From contig NZ_JADLQQ010000004.1 in NCBI RefSeq assembly GCF_015477765.1, positions 496,001-560,000 on the forward strand: 64,000 bases of DNA. The letters are read 5' to 3'. Shown piece by piece: positions 1-6,598 of the stretch (its first letter is position 1; the number at the start of each line of letters is the position of its first letter). A model generated the notes under the pieces. It searched no databases. It saw only the letters and a program-made list of their open reading frames with translations, and was not told where the DNA came from. The DNA is from Nocardia transvalensis (GTDB lineage Bacteria; Actinomycetota; Actinomycetes; Mycobacteriales; Mycobacteriaceae). A program made the translations under genes and the position numbers.

Positions 1-279
1 TGTACCCGACGGGACGCTGCGGGGGTGGTCGTGATCGCCGAAAAGTGGTTCACCCGTGGCTGTTACGGACCGGCTGGCCACATCGTGACGATGGCCTACC
101 GGTGCTATCAGTCCGGTTCGACCGTACTCCCGTGCGTCAGTAGGAATATTCGCCGGTAGAGTAGGCGAAACTGTTGCAGGACAGCGCTTTCGGGTAACCG
201 GAAAGCCCGATCCCGGCTTCGCGATCGTCACCCCGGAGTGGGACCTGCCGACCGGGACGGGCTGTCCGACCCCCCTATT
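1..279. other. intergenic stretch at window edge
   Basis: No convincing reading frame, RNA gene or repeat is visible here. The upstream neighbour lies outside the window. The lsr2 terminator candidate begins at 280. Confidence 0.4.
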
Positions 280-299
280 CTCGGGGCGGCGCGCCCGAG
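280..299 (-). terminator. hairpin downstream of lsr2
   Basis: A GC-rich imperfect inverted repeat (CTCGGGGCG facing CGCCCGAG) starts 8 bases past the lsr2 stop codon. There is no U-tract, as is common in actinobacteria. It is placed as the lsr2 terminator by position only. Confidence 0.4.
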
Positions 300-306
300 T
301 GAACTG

Positions 307-642
307 TTACTTGTTCGCTTTGTGATAGGCGGAGACGATCTCGGAGGAAATTCGGCCGCGCGCCGAGACGTTGTAACCGTGTTTCTTCGCCCATTCCCGG
401 ATGGCGACGGTTTGCTCGCGGTCGGCGGCGGTCTTCGGCCGTGCGGTAGTGCCGGCCTTCACCCGGCCCACCTTGCGGGCCTTTTCCGTCCAGGGCTCGA
501 GTGCCCCCCGAAGCTTGCCTGCATTCAACGTCGACAGATCGATTTCATAGGCCACACCGTCGATCGAGAACTGCACGGTCTCATCCGCTTTGGACTTACC
601 GTCGTAATCGTCGATGAGTGTGACGGTGACCTTCTTGGCCAT
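307..642 (-). CDS. lsr2: Lsr2 nucleoid-associated protein
   Basis: A 111-aa Lsr2 protein, an actinobacterial H-NS-like factor that bridges DNA and silences AT-rich and foreign genes. The N-terminal dimerisation half starts MAKKVTVTLIDDYDGK. The C-terminal DNA-binding half carries the hook residues in the segment KHGYNVSARGRISSEIVSAY; the RGR is the AT-hook-like minor-groove motif. Length matches the family (about 110 aa). The ATG at 642 is preferred over a GTG one codon upstream because the family begins MAKK and GAAAGGG lies upstream. The gene stands alone. A TATACA -10-like hexamer is seen at 684-689 on the minus strand, without a clear -35. Confidence 0.95.
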   Translation of the reverse strand: MAKKVTVTLIDDYDGKSKADETVQFSIDGVAYEIDLSTLNAGKLRGALEPWTEKARKVGRVKAGTTARPKTAADREQTVAIREWAKKHGYNVSARGRISSEIVSAYHKANK

Positions 643-863
643 CACTGAGCCCTTTCACACGGACACGGAACTAACTGGGATTGTGTATACCGTACCGCAA
701 GGGCGTCCTGTACAGCGAATCCGACGCTATTTCGGCGTTTCCCGGACGGAATGACGGAAAGGCGCAAAACAATCACCGCCGCCGCAATTCCTGAGCGGCA
801 GGCTTTCGTATATCTTAATGCGGTCCGGTCGCGCCGGGCGGCGGGGAGTCGGATACTGGCACA

Positions 864-1562
864 GTGGCTGCTGACGGCGAACTGAACCCGGAGGATGCGA
901 ACACGATCGAGCAGGTCATCGGCACCGGTGCGCCCGAAGAGGGCATCGGCACGTTTCGGTACCTGTTCGCCGAGCGGCACTGGGAGTGGTCGCCCGAGGT
1001 GGCGCGGATGCACGGCTACAGACCGGGCGAGGTGGAGCCGACCACCGAATTGCTGCTCTCGCACAAACACCCCGAGGACCGCGACCGCGTGGCCGCGCTG
1101 ATCACGTCGGTGGAGGACGGGGCACCGTTCTCGAGCAGTCACCGCATCGTCGACACCACCGGGCGCATCCATCATGTGATCGTGGTGTCGGACCAGCTGC
1201 TCGACGAATCGGGTCAGCAGATCGGCACGGCGGGCTATTACATCGACCTCACCACCACCGTGGCCGAACAACAGCGGCGCACCTTGGACGAAACGCTGCC
1301 CGAATTGTTCGCCGCGGGCGCCGAGATCGAACAGGCCCGGGGCGCGCTGATGGTGGTCTACGGAATCAGCGCCGAGCAGGCCCTGCGGTTGCTGCTGTGG
1401 CGTTCCCAGGAGACCCGCGTTCCACTGCGCTCCCTGTGCGCCCGGCTGACCGCCGAGATCGCCGAGCTCACCCGCACCGCCACCGATGTGCGCGGCCGCT
1501 TCGACCATCTGCTGCTGACCGTGCATCAAGGCATCGCGGACAGCAATGGGGACTCGAATTAG
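864..1562 (+). CDS. PAS-ANTAR RNA-binding antitermination regulator
   Basis: A 232-aa cytosolic regulator starting at GTG. Residues about 30-135 form a PAS fold (RYLFAERHWEWSPEVARMHGY, then the HPEDRDRVAAL and GYYIDLTTT strands). Residues about 140-220 are an ANTAR domain (FAAGAEIEQARGALMVVYGISAEQALRLLLW), which in known members binds paired RNA hairpins and prevents transcription termination. The PAS part presumably senses a ligand or redox state; its signal cannot be read from the sequence. It converges on the isochorismatase-like gene and their 3' ends overlap by 4 bases. No kinase partner is adjacent. Confidence 0.88.
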   Translation: MAADGELNPEDANTIEQVIGTGAPEEGIGTFRYLFAERHWEWSPEVARMHGYRPGEVEPTTELLLSHKHPEDRDRVAALITSVEDGAPFSSSHRIVDTTGRIHHVIVVSDQLLDESGQQIGTAGYYIDLTTTVAEQQRRTLDETLPELFAAGAEIEQARGALMVVYGISAEQALRLLLWRSQETRVPLRSLCARLTAEIAELTRTATDVRGRFDHLLLTVHQGIADSNGDSN

Positions 1563-2137
1563 CGGGCCGCGAGCAGCGTGAGGATTTCCTCGGTCGTGGC
1601 GGTTTCGCCGAGCCGGGGAAAGATCTTGTCGACACTGTGCCGGTGCGAGTCGGTATCGCGGTCGCCGATCGCGTCGGTGGCCACGGTGACGTGATAGCCG
1701 TGCTCGTGTGCCGCGCGGGCGGTGGACTCCACGCCGATGCTGGTCGCGATCCCGCCCAGCACGATGCCGGTGACGCCGCGGCGGCGCAGTTGCAGATCGA
1801 GTTCGGTGCCGTGGAAGGCGCCCCACTGCCGCTTGGTGATCACGATATCGGTGGGCTGCACGTCGAGTTCGCCGACCAACTCGTCCCAGCCCTGGGGCAA
1901 AGCACCTGTCGGACCGGCGACCTCGGTCCGGCCGGGCGGCGCGTCGGCACCGTCGGGTGCGAACGAAACCCGCACGAGCGCCACCGGCAGGCCCTCCTTG
2001 CGGAAGGCGCGGGCGAGTTCGGCGGAGTGCGCCACCACCTCGTGGGCGGCATGCGGCACGGTCGGCATGGCGGTGATGCCGCGCTGCAGGTCGATCAGGA
2101 CCAGGGCGGTACGGGGGTCGAGGGTGGTCGCGGGCAT
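1559..2137 (-). CDS. isochorismatase-like hydrolase, catalytic Cys replaced by Gly
   Basis: A 192-aa protein with the alpha/beta fold of the isochorismatase/cysteine-hydrolase superfamily. The usual catalytic Asp (D16 in LVLIDLQ) and Lys (K102 in VITKRQWGAF) are present. In the nucleophile motif GGIATSIGVESTAR, position 135 is Gly where nicotinamidases and carbamoylases have Cys. True isochorismatases (EntB, PhzD) also lack the Cys, so a vinyl-ether-type hydrolysis is possible; the substrate is unknown. It lies 39 bases after the marR stop, so the two are probably one operon and the MarR protein its regulator. Confidence 0.85.
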   Translation of the reverse strand: MPATTLDPRTALVLIDLQRGITAMPTVPHAAHEVVAHSAELARAFRKEGLPVALVRVSFAPDGADAPPGRTEVAGPTGALPQGWDELVGELDVQPTDIVITKRQWGAFHGTELDLQLRRRGVTGIVLGGIATSIGVESTARAAHEHGYHVTVATDAIGDRDTDSHRHSVDKIFPRLGETATTEEILTLLAAR

Positions 2138-2176
2138 GGGCGTCCTCTCAGTTCGGTCGAGATCGGCTCGATGAGG

Positions 2177-2638
2177 TCAGGGCTCGAGGAGCCGGCGCAG
2201 CACCGGAATCGCGGCGAGCAGCGAATCCTGTTCGGCGGGGGAGAGTTTGGTGGCCATCGCGCGGGCCAGCCAATCCTCTTTGGCCAGGCGCGCGGCGTCG
2301 AGCAGTTGGTTACCGGCGGGGGTCGGGGACATCAGCACCTGGCGTTGGTCGGTCGGGTGCGGCGCCCGTTCGACGAGGCCGCGTTCCTCCAAGGCGCCGA
2401 GGGTCAGGCGCATCGATTGCGGCCGCACGCTTTCCGCGCGCGCCAGCGCCGCCACCGTCGCCGGGCCGTCGGTACCGAGCCGTCCCAGCACCACCGCCTG
2501 GGAGGGGGTGAGCTCGTGGTGGGAGTGCTGGGCGCGCAACTGCCGCAGCAGCCGACTGATCACCACGCGCAATTCGCTCGCCGCCGCGGCCAATCTGTCG
2601 GATGGTGGCGATACCGGCCGATCAGCTGCGTCCTCCAT
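2177..2638 (-). CDS. MarR-family transcriptional regulator
   Basis: A 153-aa winged-helix regulator. The MarR core runs from LTPSQAVVLGRL through the recognition-helix region VRPQSMRLTLGALEERGLVER and the wing HPTDQRQVLMSPT. The ATG at 2638 is preferred because everything upstream in frame (to 2770) runs through the palindromic operator and has no family similarity. The perfect palindrome at 2658-2685 starts 20 bases upstream of the start codon and is the obvious autoregulatory site. The downstream partner is the isochorismatase-like hydrolase. The ligand is unknown; many MarR proteins respond to aromatic compounds or oxidants. Confidence 0.9.
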   Translation of the reverse strand: MEDAADRPVSPPSDRLAAAASELRVVISRLLRQLRAQHSHHELTPSQAVVLGRLGTDGPATVAALARAESVRPQSMRLTLGALEERGLVERAPHPTDQRQVLMSPTPAGNQLLDAARLAKEDWLARAMATKLSPAEQDSLLAAIPVLRRLLEP

Positions 2639-2657
2639 GCGAACCAGTCTGAAATAG

Positions 2658-2685
2658 GACAGGCAAACTTGCAAGTTTGCCTGTC
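2658..2685 (-). promoter_or_regulatory. 28-bp perfect palindrome, MarR operator
   Basis: A perfect 28-bp dyad: half-site GACAGGCAAACTTG is followed directly by its exact reverse complement. It sits 20 bases upstream of the marR ATG, where promoter elements or the transcript start would lie. A dyad of this length in front of a MarR gene is expected for an autorepressor operator. An RNA hairpin is also possible. Confidence 0.8.
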
Positions 2686-2795
2686 GAATTGACAGAACAC
2701 GGCCGGGCAGCGCACCGAAGGGTGCGGTGCCCGGCCGTGATGTGCCGGCCCGCCGTCTGTCCCGAACCACTGTGACGGCGGGTGGCGGTCTCGGG

Positions 2796-4553
2796 TCAGC
2801 CGCCGATCGACTGCGCGATCTTCACCGCGACCAGGACGACCGCGAGCGCCAAATAGCCGCGCAGGGCAACCATTCCGGCGAGCCGCAGCGGCGAGAACGC
2901 CGGGCGCGGCAAGGTGTCCAGGGCCGGAGTGCGCCAGCAGTCGCGGTCCCGCTCCCGGATCGCCTTGCGCTCGGCCCGCGACAGCCGGGTCGACTCGAGC
3001 TCCTCGATCTGATCCGGATCCAGCCCGCCGAGTTCGGCCGCCGTCCGCTCGGCGGCGGCCCGTCGCCCTCCGCGGCGCAGGGCGACGGCGAGGACCGCAC
3101 CGCCGAGCAGGCCGACGAGCGCGCCCACCGCGAAGAACATCTCCAGGCTCACGGTGGACAGATCGGGGAAGAACGTCGCCGCGGTGAGTGCCAGCGACAG
3201 CAGCACCAGCACCCACACGATGGCCCCGGCGACGATGTTCTGCCGTGCGGTATTCACCCACGGACCGAGGACGGCCTTGTCGTTGCACAGCAGCACCAGG
3301 AATACCGTCGCCGAGGGCAGCAGCACTCCGGCCAGCGCCTGCACGCCCTGGGTGAGCAGGCCGAGCACGTGGTCGGGGCTGAACGAGACGGCGGCGGCGA
3401 CGGCCAGCAGCAGGGCATAGCCCAGATAGAACACCGGTGCCTCACTGAGCTTCCAGTGCAGCGAGTGCCGCTTGCCGAGGGTGTCGCCGAGCGCGTAAGT
3501 GGTGGCCAGGCCGACGGCATTGGCCCCGATCAGCGAGGCGTCGAGCAGCAGAATGGCGAACAGGGCGCCGACGGTCTCACCCAGGTGGTCGTGCAGCGCC
3601 TGCGCCACCGCGCCGGCGTCGGTGAAGTTGCCCGCCGCCTCGGTTCCGGCCAGTCCGAACGCCGCCGCGGCCATGATCGCGACCGCACCGAGCATCACCA
3701 CCACGATGCCGATCCACAGATCGATGCGTTCGTAGCGGATCCAGCGGGGAGTGATGCGCTTGTCGACGATGTTGGACTGCTGGAAGAACAGCTGCCACGG
3801 TGCGACGGTGGTGCCGACGACGGCGACGATGAGCAACAGCAGCGCGGAATTCAGCCCGCCCGGCAGCGACGGAAGGAAACCTCGTGCTGTCTCGGACACT
3901 CGGGGATGCACCATGAACGCCAGCGGGAACATCACGATGTTGATCGCGATGAGCCCGAACAGGAAGCGCTCCCAGCGCCGGAACGATCCACCGGCGACGA
4001 CGGCGAACAGCAGCACCGCCGCCAGCGGCACCGAAATCGCCTTGGGCAGCCCGAAGTAGCCGAGAGCCAGTGCGACACCGATGAATTCGGTGACGATGGT
4101 CAGGGCATTGACCAGAAACAGGTCGCCGACGCTGAACGCGCCCCAGAACTTGCCGAAGCGGGCGAAGATCAGCCGGGCGTGTCCGACACCGGCGACCGCG
4201 CCCAGGCGCACGACCATCTCCTGGTTGACATACAGCACCGGAATCAACAGCAGCAGAGTCCACCCCAGGGCCATGCCGTAGTTCTGACCGGCCTGGGCGT
4301 AGGTGGCGACACCACCGGCGTCGTTGTCGCCGACCATGACGATCAGTCCGGGACCGATGACGGCCAGCAGCATCTTGAACCGCTGCAATCGGCTGCGACC
4401 GTGCGGGGTGTCGTGTTCGCCGATGGTGCCGAGCGCACCGACGATATCGCCGACGTGCGCGCTGTCGAGAACCGCGCCGGTGGGCGCGGCGTGGGCGGTT
4501 GTGGTGTCGGCGGTCGGGGTGCGGCGGGTCGCGCCGCCGGAGAAGAAGGCCAT
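2796..4553 (-). CDS. nrmT: NRAMP-related Mg2+ transporter (NrmT type)
   Basis: A 585-aa multi-spanning SLC11-fold membrane protein. The Mn2+/Fe2+-binding DPGN motif of classical MntH is replaced in TM1 by DNDAGG (residues 76-81). The TM6 MPH motif is replaced by APW (251-253). Classical MntH uses DPGN plus Met for transition metals; the NRAMP-related magnesium transporters diverge at these sites and are controlled by M-box riboswitches. An M-box lies upstream on the same strand (5177-5336), so Mg2+ uptake is the best call. A charged cytosolic stretch (about 495-550) precedes the last helix. The ATG at 4553 has GAAGGGAG upstream; an in-frame start at 4610 is less likely. Confidence 0.85.
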   Translation of the reverse strand: MAFFSGGATRRTPTADTTTAHAAPTGAVLDSAHVGDIVGALGTIGEHDTPHGRSRLQRFKMLLAVIGPGLIVMVGDNDAGGVATYAQAGQNYGMALGWTLLLLIPVLYVNQEMVVRLGAVAGVGHARLIFARFGKFWGAFSVGDLFLVNALTIVTEFIGVALALGYFGLPKAISVPLAAVLLFAVVAGGSFRRWERFLFGLIAINIVMFPLAFMVHPRVSETARGFLPSLPGGLNSALLLLIVAVVGTTVAPWQLFFQQSNIVDKRITPRWIRYERIDLWIGIVVVMLGAVAIMAAAAFGLAGTEAAGNFTDAGAVAQALHDHLGETVGALFAILLLDASLIGANAVGLATTYALGDTLGKRHSLHWKLSEAPVFYLGYALLLAVAAAVSFSPDHVLGLLTQGVQALAGVLLPSATVFLVLLCNDKAVLGPWVNTARQNIVAGAIVWVLVLLSLALTAATFFPDLSTVSLEMFFAVGALVGLLGGAVLAVALRRGGRRAAAERTAAELGGLDPDQIEELESTRLSRAERKAIRERDRDCWRTPALDTLPRPAFSPLRLAGMVALRGYLALAVVLVAVKIAQSIGG

Positions 4554-4631
4554 GGCCGTTTCTCCCTTCCTTGTCGTCGCGGCCAGCGGCATCACCGGCA
4601 CCCCGGCCACATCGGTGTCGTGCGGGAAGAG

Positions 4632-4656
4632 GGCACGCCGATGACCCCGGCGTGCC
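4632..4656 (-). promoter_or_regulatory. intra-operon hairpin between 58-aa gene and nrmT
   Basis: A perfect 9-bp inverted repeat (GGCACGCCG / CGGCGTGCC, 7-base loop) starts 14 bases after the stop codon of the 58-aa gene, inside the transcript leading to nrmT. It could be a partial terminator, a processing site or an RNA stabiliser. There is no U-tract. Confidence 0.5.
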
Positions 4657-4670
4657 GGAACTGAGGACGC

Positions 4671-4847
4671 CTACCGGTGGTAGGGGTGGGCGCCGAGCGA
4701 GGCGGTGACGACCGCCAGCGGGGTCTGGGCGGCCCGCAGGTTGCGCCGCTCCTCAGGGGTGAGGTTGTAGCGGGCGCGGACCCGGCGGGCGGATTCGCCC
4801 AGGGCGGCCATCAGGGAAACGTGACGGGGGAATGCGGTGAAGGTCAT
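4671..4847 (-). CDS. 58-aa protein of unknown function, Mg2+ operon
   Basis: A small basic protein beginning MTFTAFPRHVSLMAALGESA and ending LGAHPYHR, with a helical arginine-rich middle (RRVRARYNLTPEERRNLRAA). The ATG at 4847 has a strong GAAGGAG ribosome site 6 bases upstream. It has no signal peptide or full membrane span. It lies between the M-box leader and nrmT on the same strand, so it should be expressed on Mg2+ limitation. It may be a small regulator or a translational switch for nrmT. I do not recognise a named family. Confidence 0.7.
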   Translation of the reverse strand: MTFTAFPRHVSLMAALGESARRVRARYNLTPEERRNLRAAQTPLAVVTASLGAHPYHR

Positions 4848-4990
4848 GACGTACTCCTTCGGGAAAAGCAGCCGCCACAACAGCTTTCGCGCACGATCGA
4901 GCGCACGTGGACACGCGCCGACCCCGAGATCGGGTGGGTCGCACAGACCCGTGATGATTGCCGGGGACGGCGGTGAAGGTGCCCGCTCGA

Positions 4991-5074
4991 TCAGGCGCGA
5001 ACGGTGTCGCAGCAAGCCGGGAACGGAATGGATTGTCGACTCGGACTCGGATACGGACCATCGCCGGATGTCAT
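4991..5074 (-). CDS. 27-aa proline-containing leader peptide ORF
   Basis: A short ORF starts at ATG 5074 behind a near-ideal AGGAGG ribosome site (8-base spacing) and encodes 27 residues with five prolines at positions 7, 9, 11, 17 and 19, then Cys-Cys before the C-terminus. It lies about 100 bases downstream of the M-box and 140 bases upstream of the 58-aa gene. Proline-rich leader peptides sense Mg2+ or proline through ribosome stalling in other bacteria (MgtL of Salmonella). A similar role here is inference; the ORF and its ribosome site are directly visible. Confidence 0.6.
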   Translation of the reverse strand: MTSGDGPYPSPSRQSIPFPACCDTVRA

Positions 5075-5176
5075 CTCGTCCCTCACCTCCTTGCTGCCAG
5101 GACGCACGCGCGCGTCGCTCACTCGATATCAGAACCACGCACAAGGGGGAGTGCCCGTCGAAAGACGAGGTAGGCA

Positions 5177-5336
5177 CCCCTCTCGTCAGAGCTTCGGCAC
5201 TGCACGACGTATCCCGATCGGGAAGCCACCTCGGATCACCCCTTAATCCGGGAAGATCTGTCCTAACCCTGGGCGTCTCTCGACGTCGTCGGATCAGTGG
5301 CCTGTGTTCGTACAGGAGCCTCGCCTAGCGAGGTGC
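5177..5336 (-). ncRNA. M-box (ykoK leader) Mg2+ riboswitch
   Basis: Read on the minus strand, the region matches the M-box core in order: CTAGGCGAGGCTCCTGTA at the 5' side, GACGTCGAGAGACGCC plus CAGGGTTAGG in the middle, and GTGCAGTGCCGAAGCTCTGA at the 3' side, followed by CGAG that can close the basal stem with CTCG. Spacing (about 160 nt) suits the family. M-boxes fold on binding Mg2+ and switch off downstream Mg2+ uptake genes. The linked genes are the leader ORF, the 58-aa gene and nrmT. Mycobacterial M-boxes also precede small proteins. Confidence 0.9.
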
Positions 5337-5347
5337 TGACCCGGAAA

Positions 5348-5376
5348 ATGGTGGACCGGTTTCCGGAATAAGTCAA
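5348..5376 (-). promoter_or_regulatory. candidate promoter of the M-box transcript
   Basis: On the minus strand TTGACT (5371-5376) is followed after 17 bases by CACCAT (5348-5353), placing a start just upstream of the M-box. The -35 is good and the -10 is weak (3 of 6), so this is tentative. Confidence 0.4.
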
Positions 5377-5477
5377 GTTGAGGTCGCCGTGTAGCGAAAA
5401 CCGTTGACGGGTAACCCCTTTCATGTCCGGATCGACCGATTTCGGGCTGTGAGGCAGGCCACTGTGACCGCCCGCCT

Positions 5478-5499
5478 TGCATACATAGTGATGTGTGCA
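5478..5499 (+). promoter_or_regulatory. inverted repeat upstream of CDF exporter gene
   Basis: The arms TGCATACAT and ATGTGTGCA are separated by 4 bases, with one mismatch in 9. The site is 41 bases before the exporter ATG, a usual place for a metal-sensor operator of the ArsR/SmtB type. No such regulator gene is adjacent. Confidence 0.5.
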
Positions 5500-5539
5500 T
5501 ATGATCGCGGACGGCCCGAACGAACGAGAGGGGACAGCA

Positions 5540-6526
5540 ATGGGAGCCGGACACGCACACGGTCACGGGCACACCCACCAGCACGCGCACGCCTCGCCCG
5601 ACAGCGATCGGCGCTGGCTGGCCGGTGCGCTCGCGGTGTTCGTGGTGTACATAGTCGGCGAGGTGGTCGTGGCCGTGATCGCAGGCTCGCTGGCGCTGCT
5701 GTCCGACGCCGCTCACATGCTCACCGACGCCGCGGCCATCGCCCTGGCGCTGTGGGCGATCCGGCTCGCCGCCCGCCCCGCCACCGGGCGGATGACCTTC
5801 GGCTGGAAACGAGTGGAGATCCTGTCCGCCCAGGCCAACGGGATCACGTTGCTGTTGCTGGGGGCGGTGCTGGGGTACGAGTCGATTCGCCGCCTGATCC
5901 ATCCGCCCGAGGTCGCCGGTGGCCTGGTGCTCGGCACCGCACTGGTCGGCGTCGTGGTGAATCTCGTTGCCACCTGGATGATCTCGCGAGCCAACCGGAC
6001 CAGCCTCAATGTCGAGGGCGCGTACCAGCACGTGCTCAACGACCTGTACGCCTTCATTGCCACGGCCGTGGCCGGTGCCGTGATTCTCATCACCGGCTTC
6101 GCACGCGCCGACGCCATCGCCACCCTCGTCGTGGTCGTGCTGATGCTGCGGGCCGGGTTGAACCTGGTCCGCCAGTCGAGTCGCATCTTCCTCGAGGCGG
6201 CGCCCGTCGATATGGACCCCACCCGGATCGGGCAGGAGATGGCCGCCCGCGACGGCGTGGTCGAGGTGCACGATCTGCACATCTGGGAGATCACGTCCGG
6301 TTCTCCGGCACTGTCGGCGCACGTGCTGGTGGAACCGGGAGGCGACTGCCACGCCGTCCGTGAGGACTTGGCGCACTGGCTGGCCCACGACCATCACATC
6401 GAGCACGCCACGCTGCAGGTCGACCACGCCGAGCCGGAGCTGATCGAGATCGGCGCGCCCGCGCAGGCGCACTGCGAGGATGCCCACGGACCCACCCACC
6501 GCAGCGCCCTCCACCGGCTCGCCTGA
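5540..6526 (+). CDS. CDF-family zinc/divalent cation exporter
   Basis: A 328-aa cation diffusion facilitator. A His-rich N-terminus (GHAHGHGHTHQHAH) precedes six membrane helices. The metal-site HxxxD pairs are visible in TM2 (LLSDAAHMLTDAAAI) and TM5 (YQHVLNDLYAF). The C-terminal cytosolic dimerisation domain follows (VEVHDLHIWEITSG). Exports Zn2+ or similar metals by proton antiport in known members. The ATG at 5540 has GAGAGGGG upstream; an in-frame ATG at 5495 would run through the inverted repeat and is rejected. It is transcribed away from the Mg2+ unit. Confidence 0.92.
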   Translation: MGAGHAHGHGHTHQHAHASPDSDRRWLAGALAVFVVYIVGEVVVAVIAGSLALLSDAAHMLTDAAAIALALWAIRLAARPATGRMTFGWKRVEILSAQANGITLLLLGAVLGYESIRRLIHPPEVAGGLVLGTALVGVVVNLVATWMISRANRTSLNVEGAYQHVLNDLYAFIATAVAGAVILITGFARADAIATLVVVVLMLRAGLNLVRQSSRIFLEAAPVDMDPTRIGQEMAARDGVVEVHDLHIWEITSGSPALSAHVLVEPGGDCHAVREDLAHWLAHDHHIEHATLQVDHAEPELIEIGAPAQAHCEDAHGPTHRSALHRLA

Positions 6527-6545
6527 ATTGTCCGATCAGCGCAAA

Positions 6546-6572
6546 CGCCCCCCGGCCGCGAGTCGGGGGGCG
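6546..6572 (+). terminator. hairpin after CDF gene
   Basis: A perfect 8-bp stem (CGCCCCCC / GGGGGGCG, 11-base loop) begins 19 bases after the exporter stop. It sits immediately before the CtaG-like gene and favours the later of that gene's two possible starts. Confidence 0.75.
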
Positions 6573-6598
6573 TTCTCGTGCCGTGCATACTGGCTGCC

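Noticed and set aside
986..2692. Long plus-strand frame of 568 codons over PAS-ANTAR, isochorismatase and marR genes
   Set aside because: Arg/Gly/Ala-rich shadow typical of GC-rich DNA, with no domain; the real genes on other frames explain the region.
5262..5275. IdeR-like box (TCCTAACCCTGGGC)
   Set aside because: The bases belong to the M-box core and lack the palindromic TTAGGTTAGGCTAACCTAA pattern.
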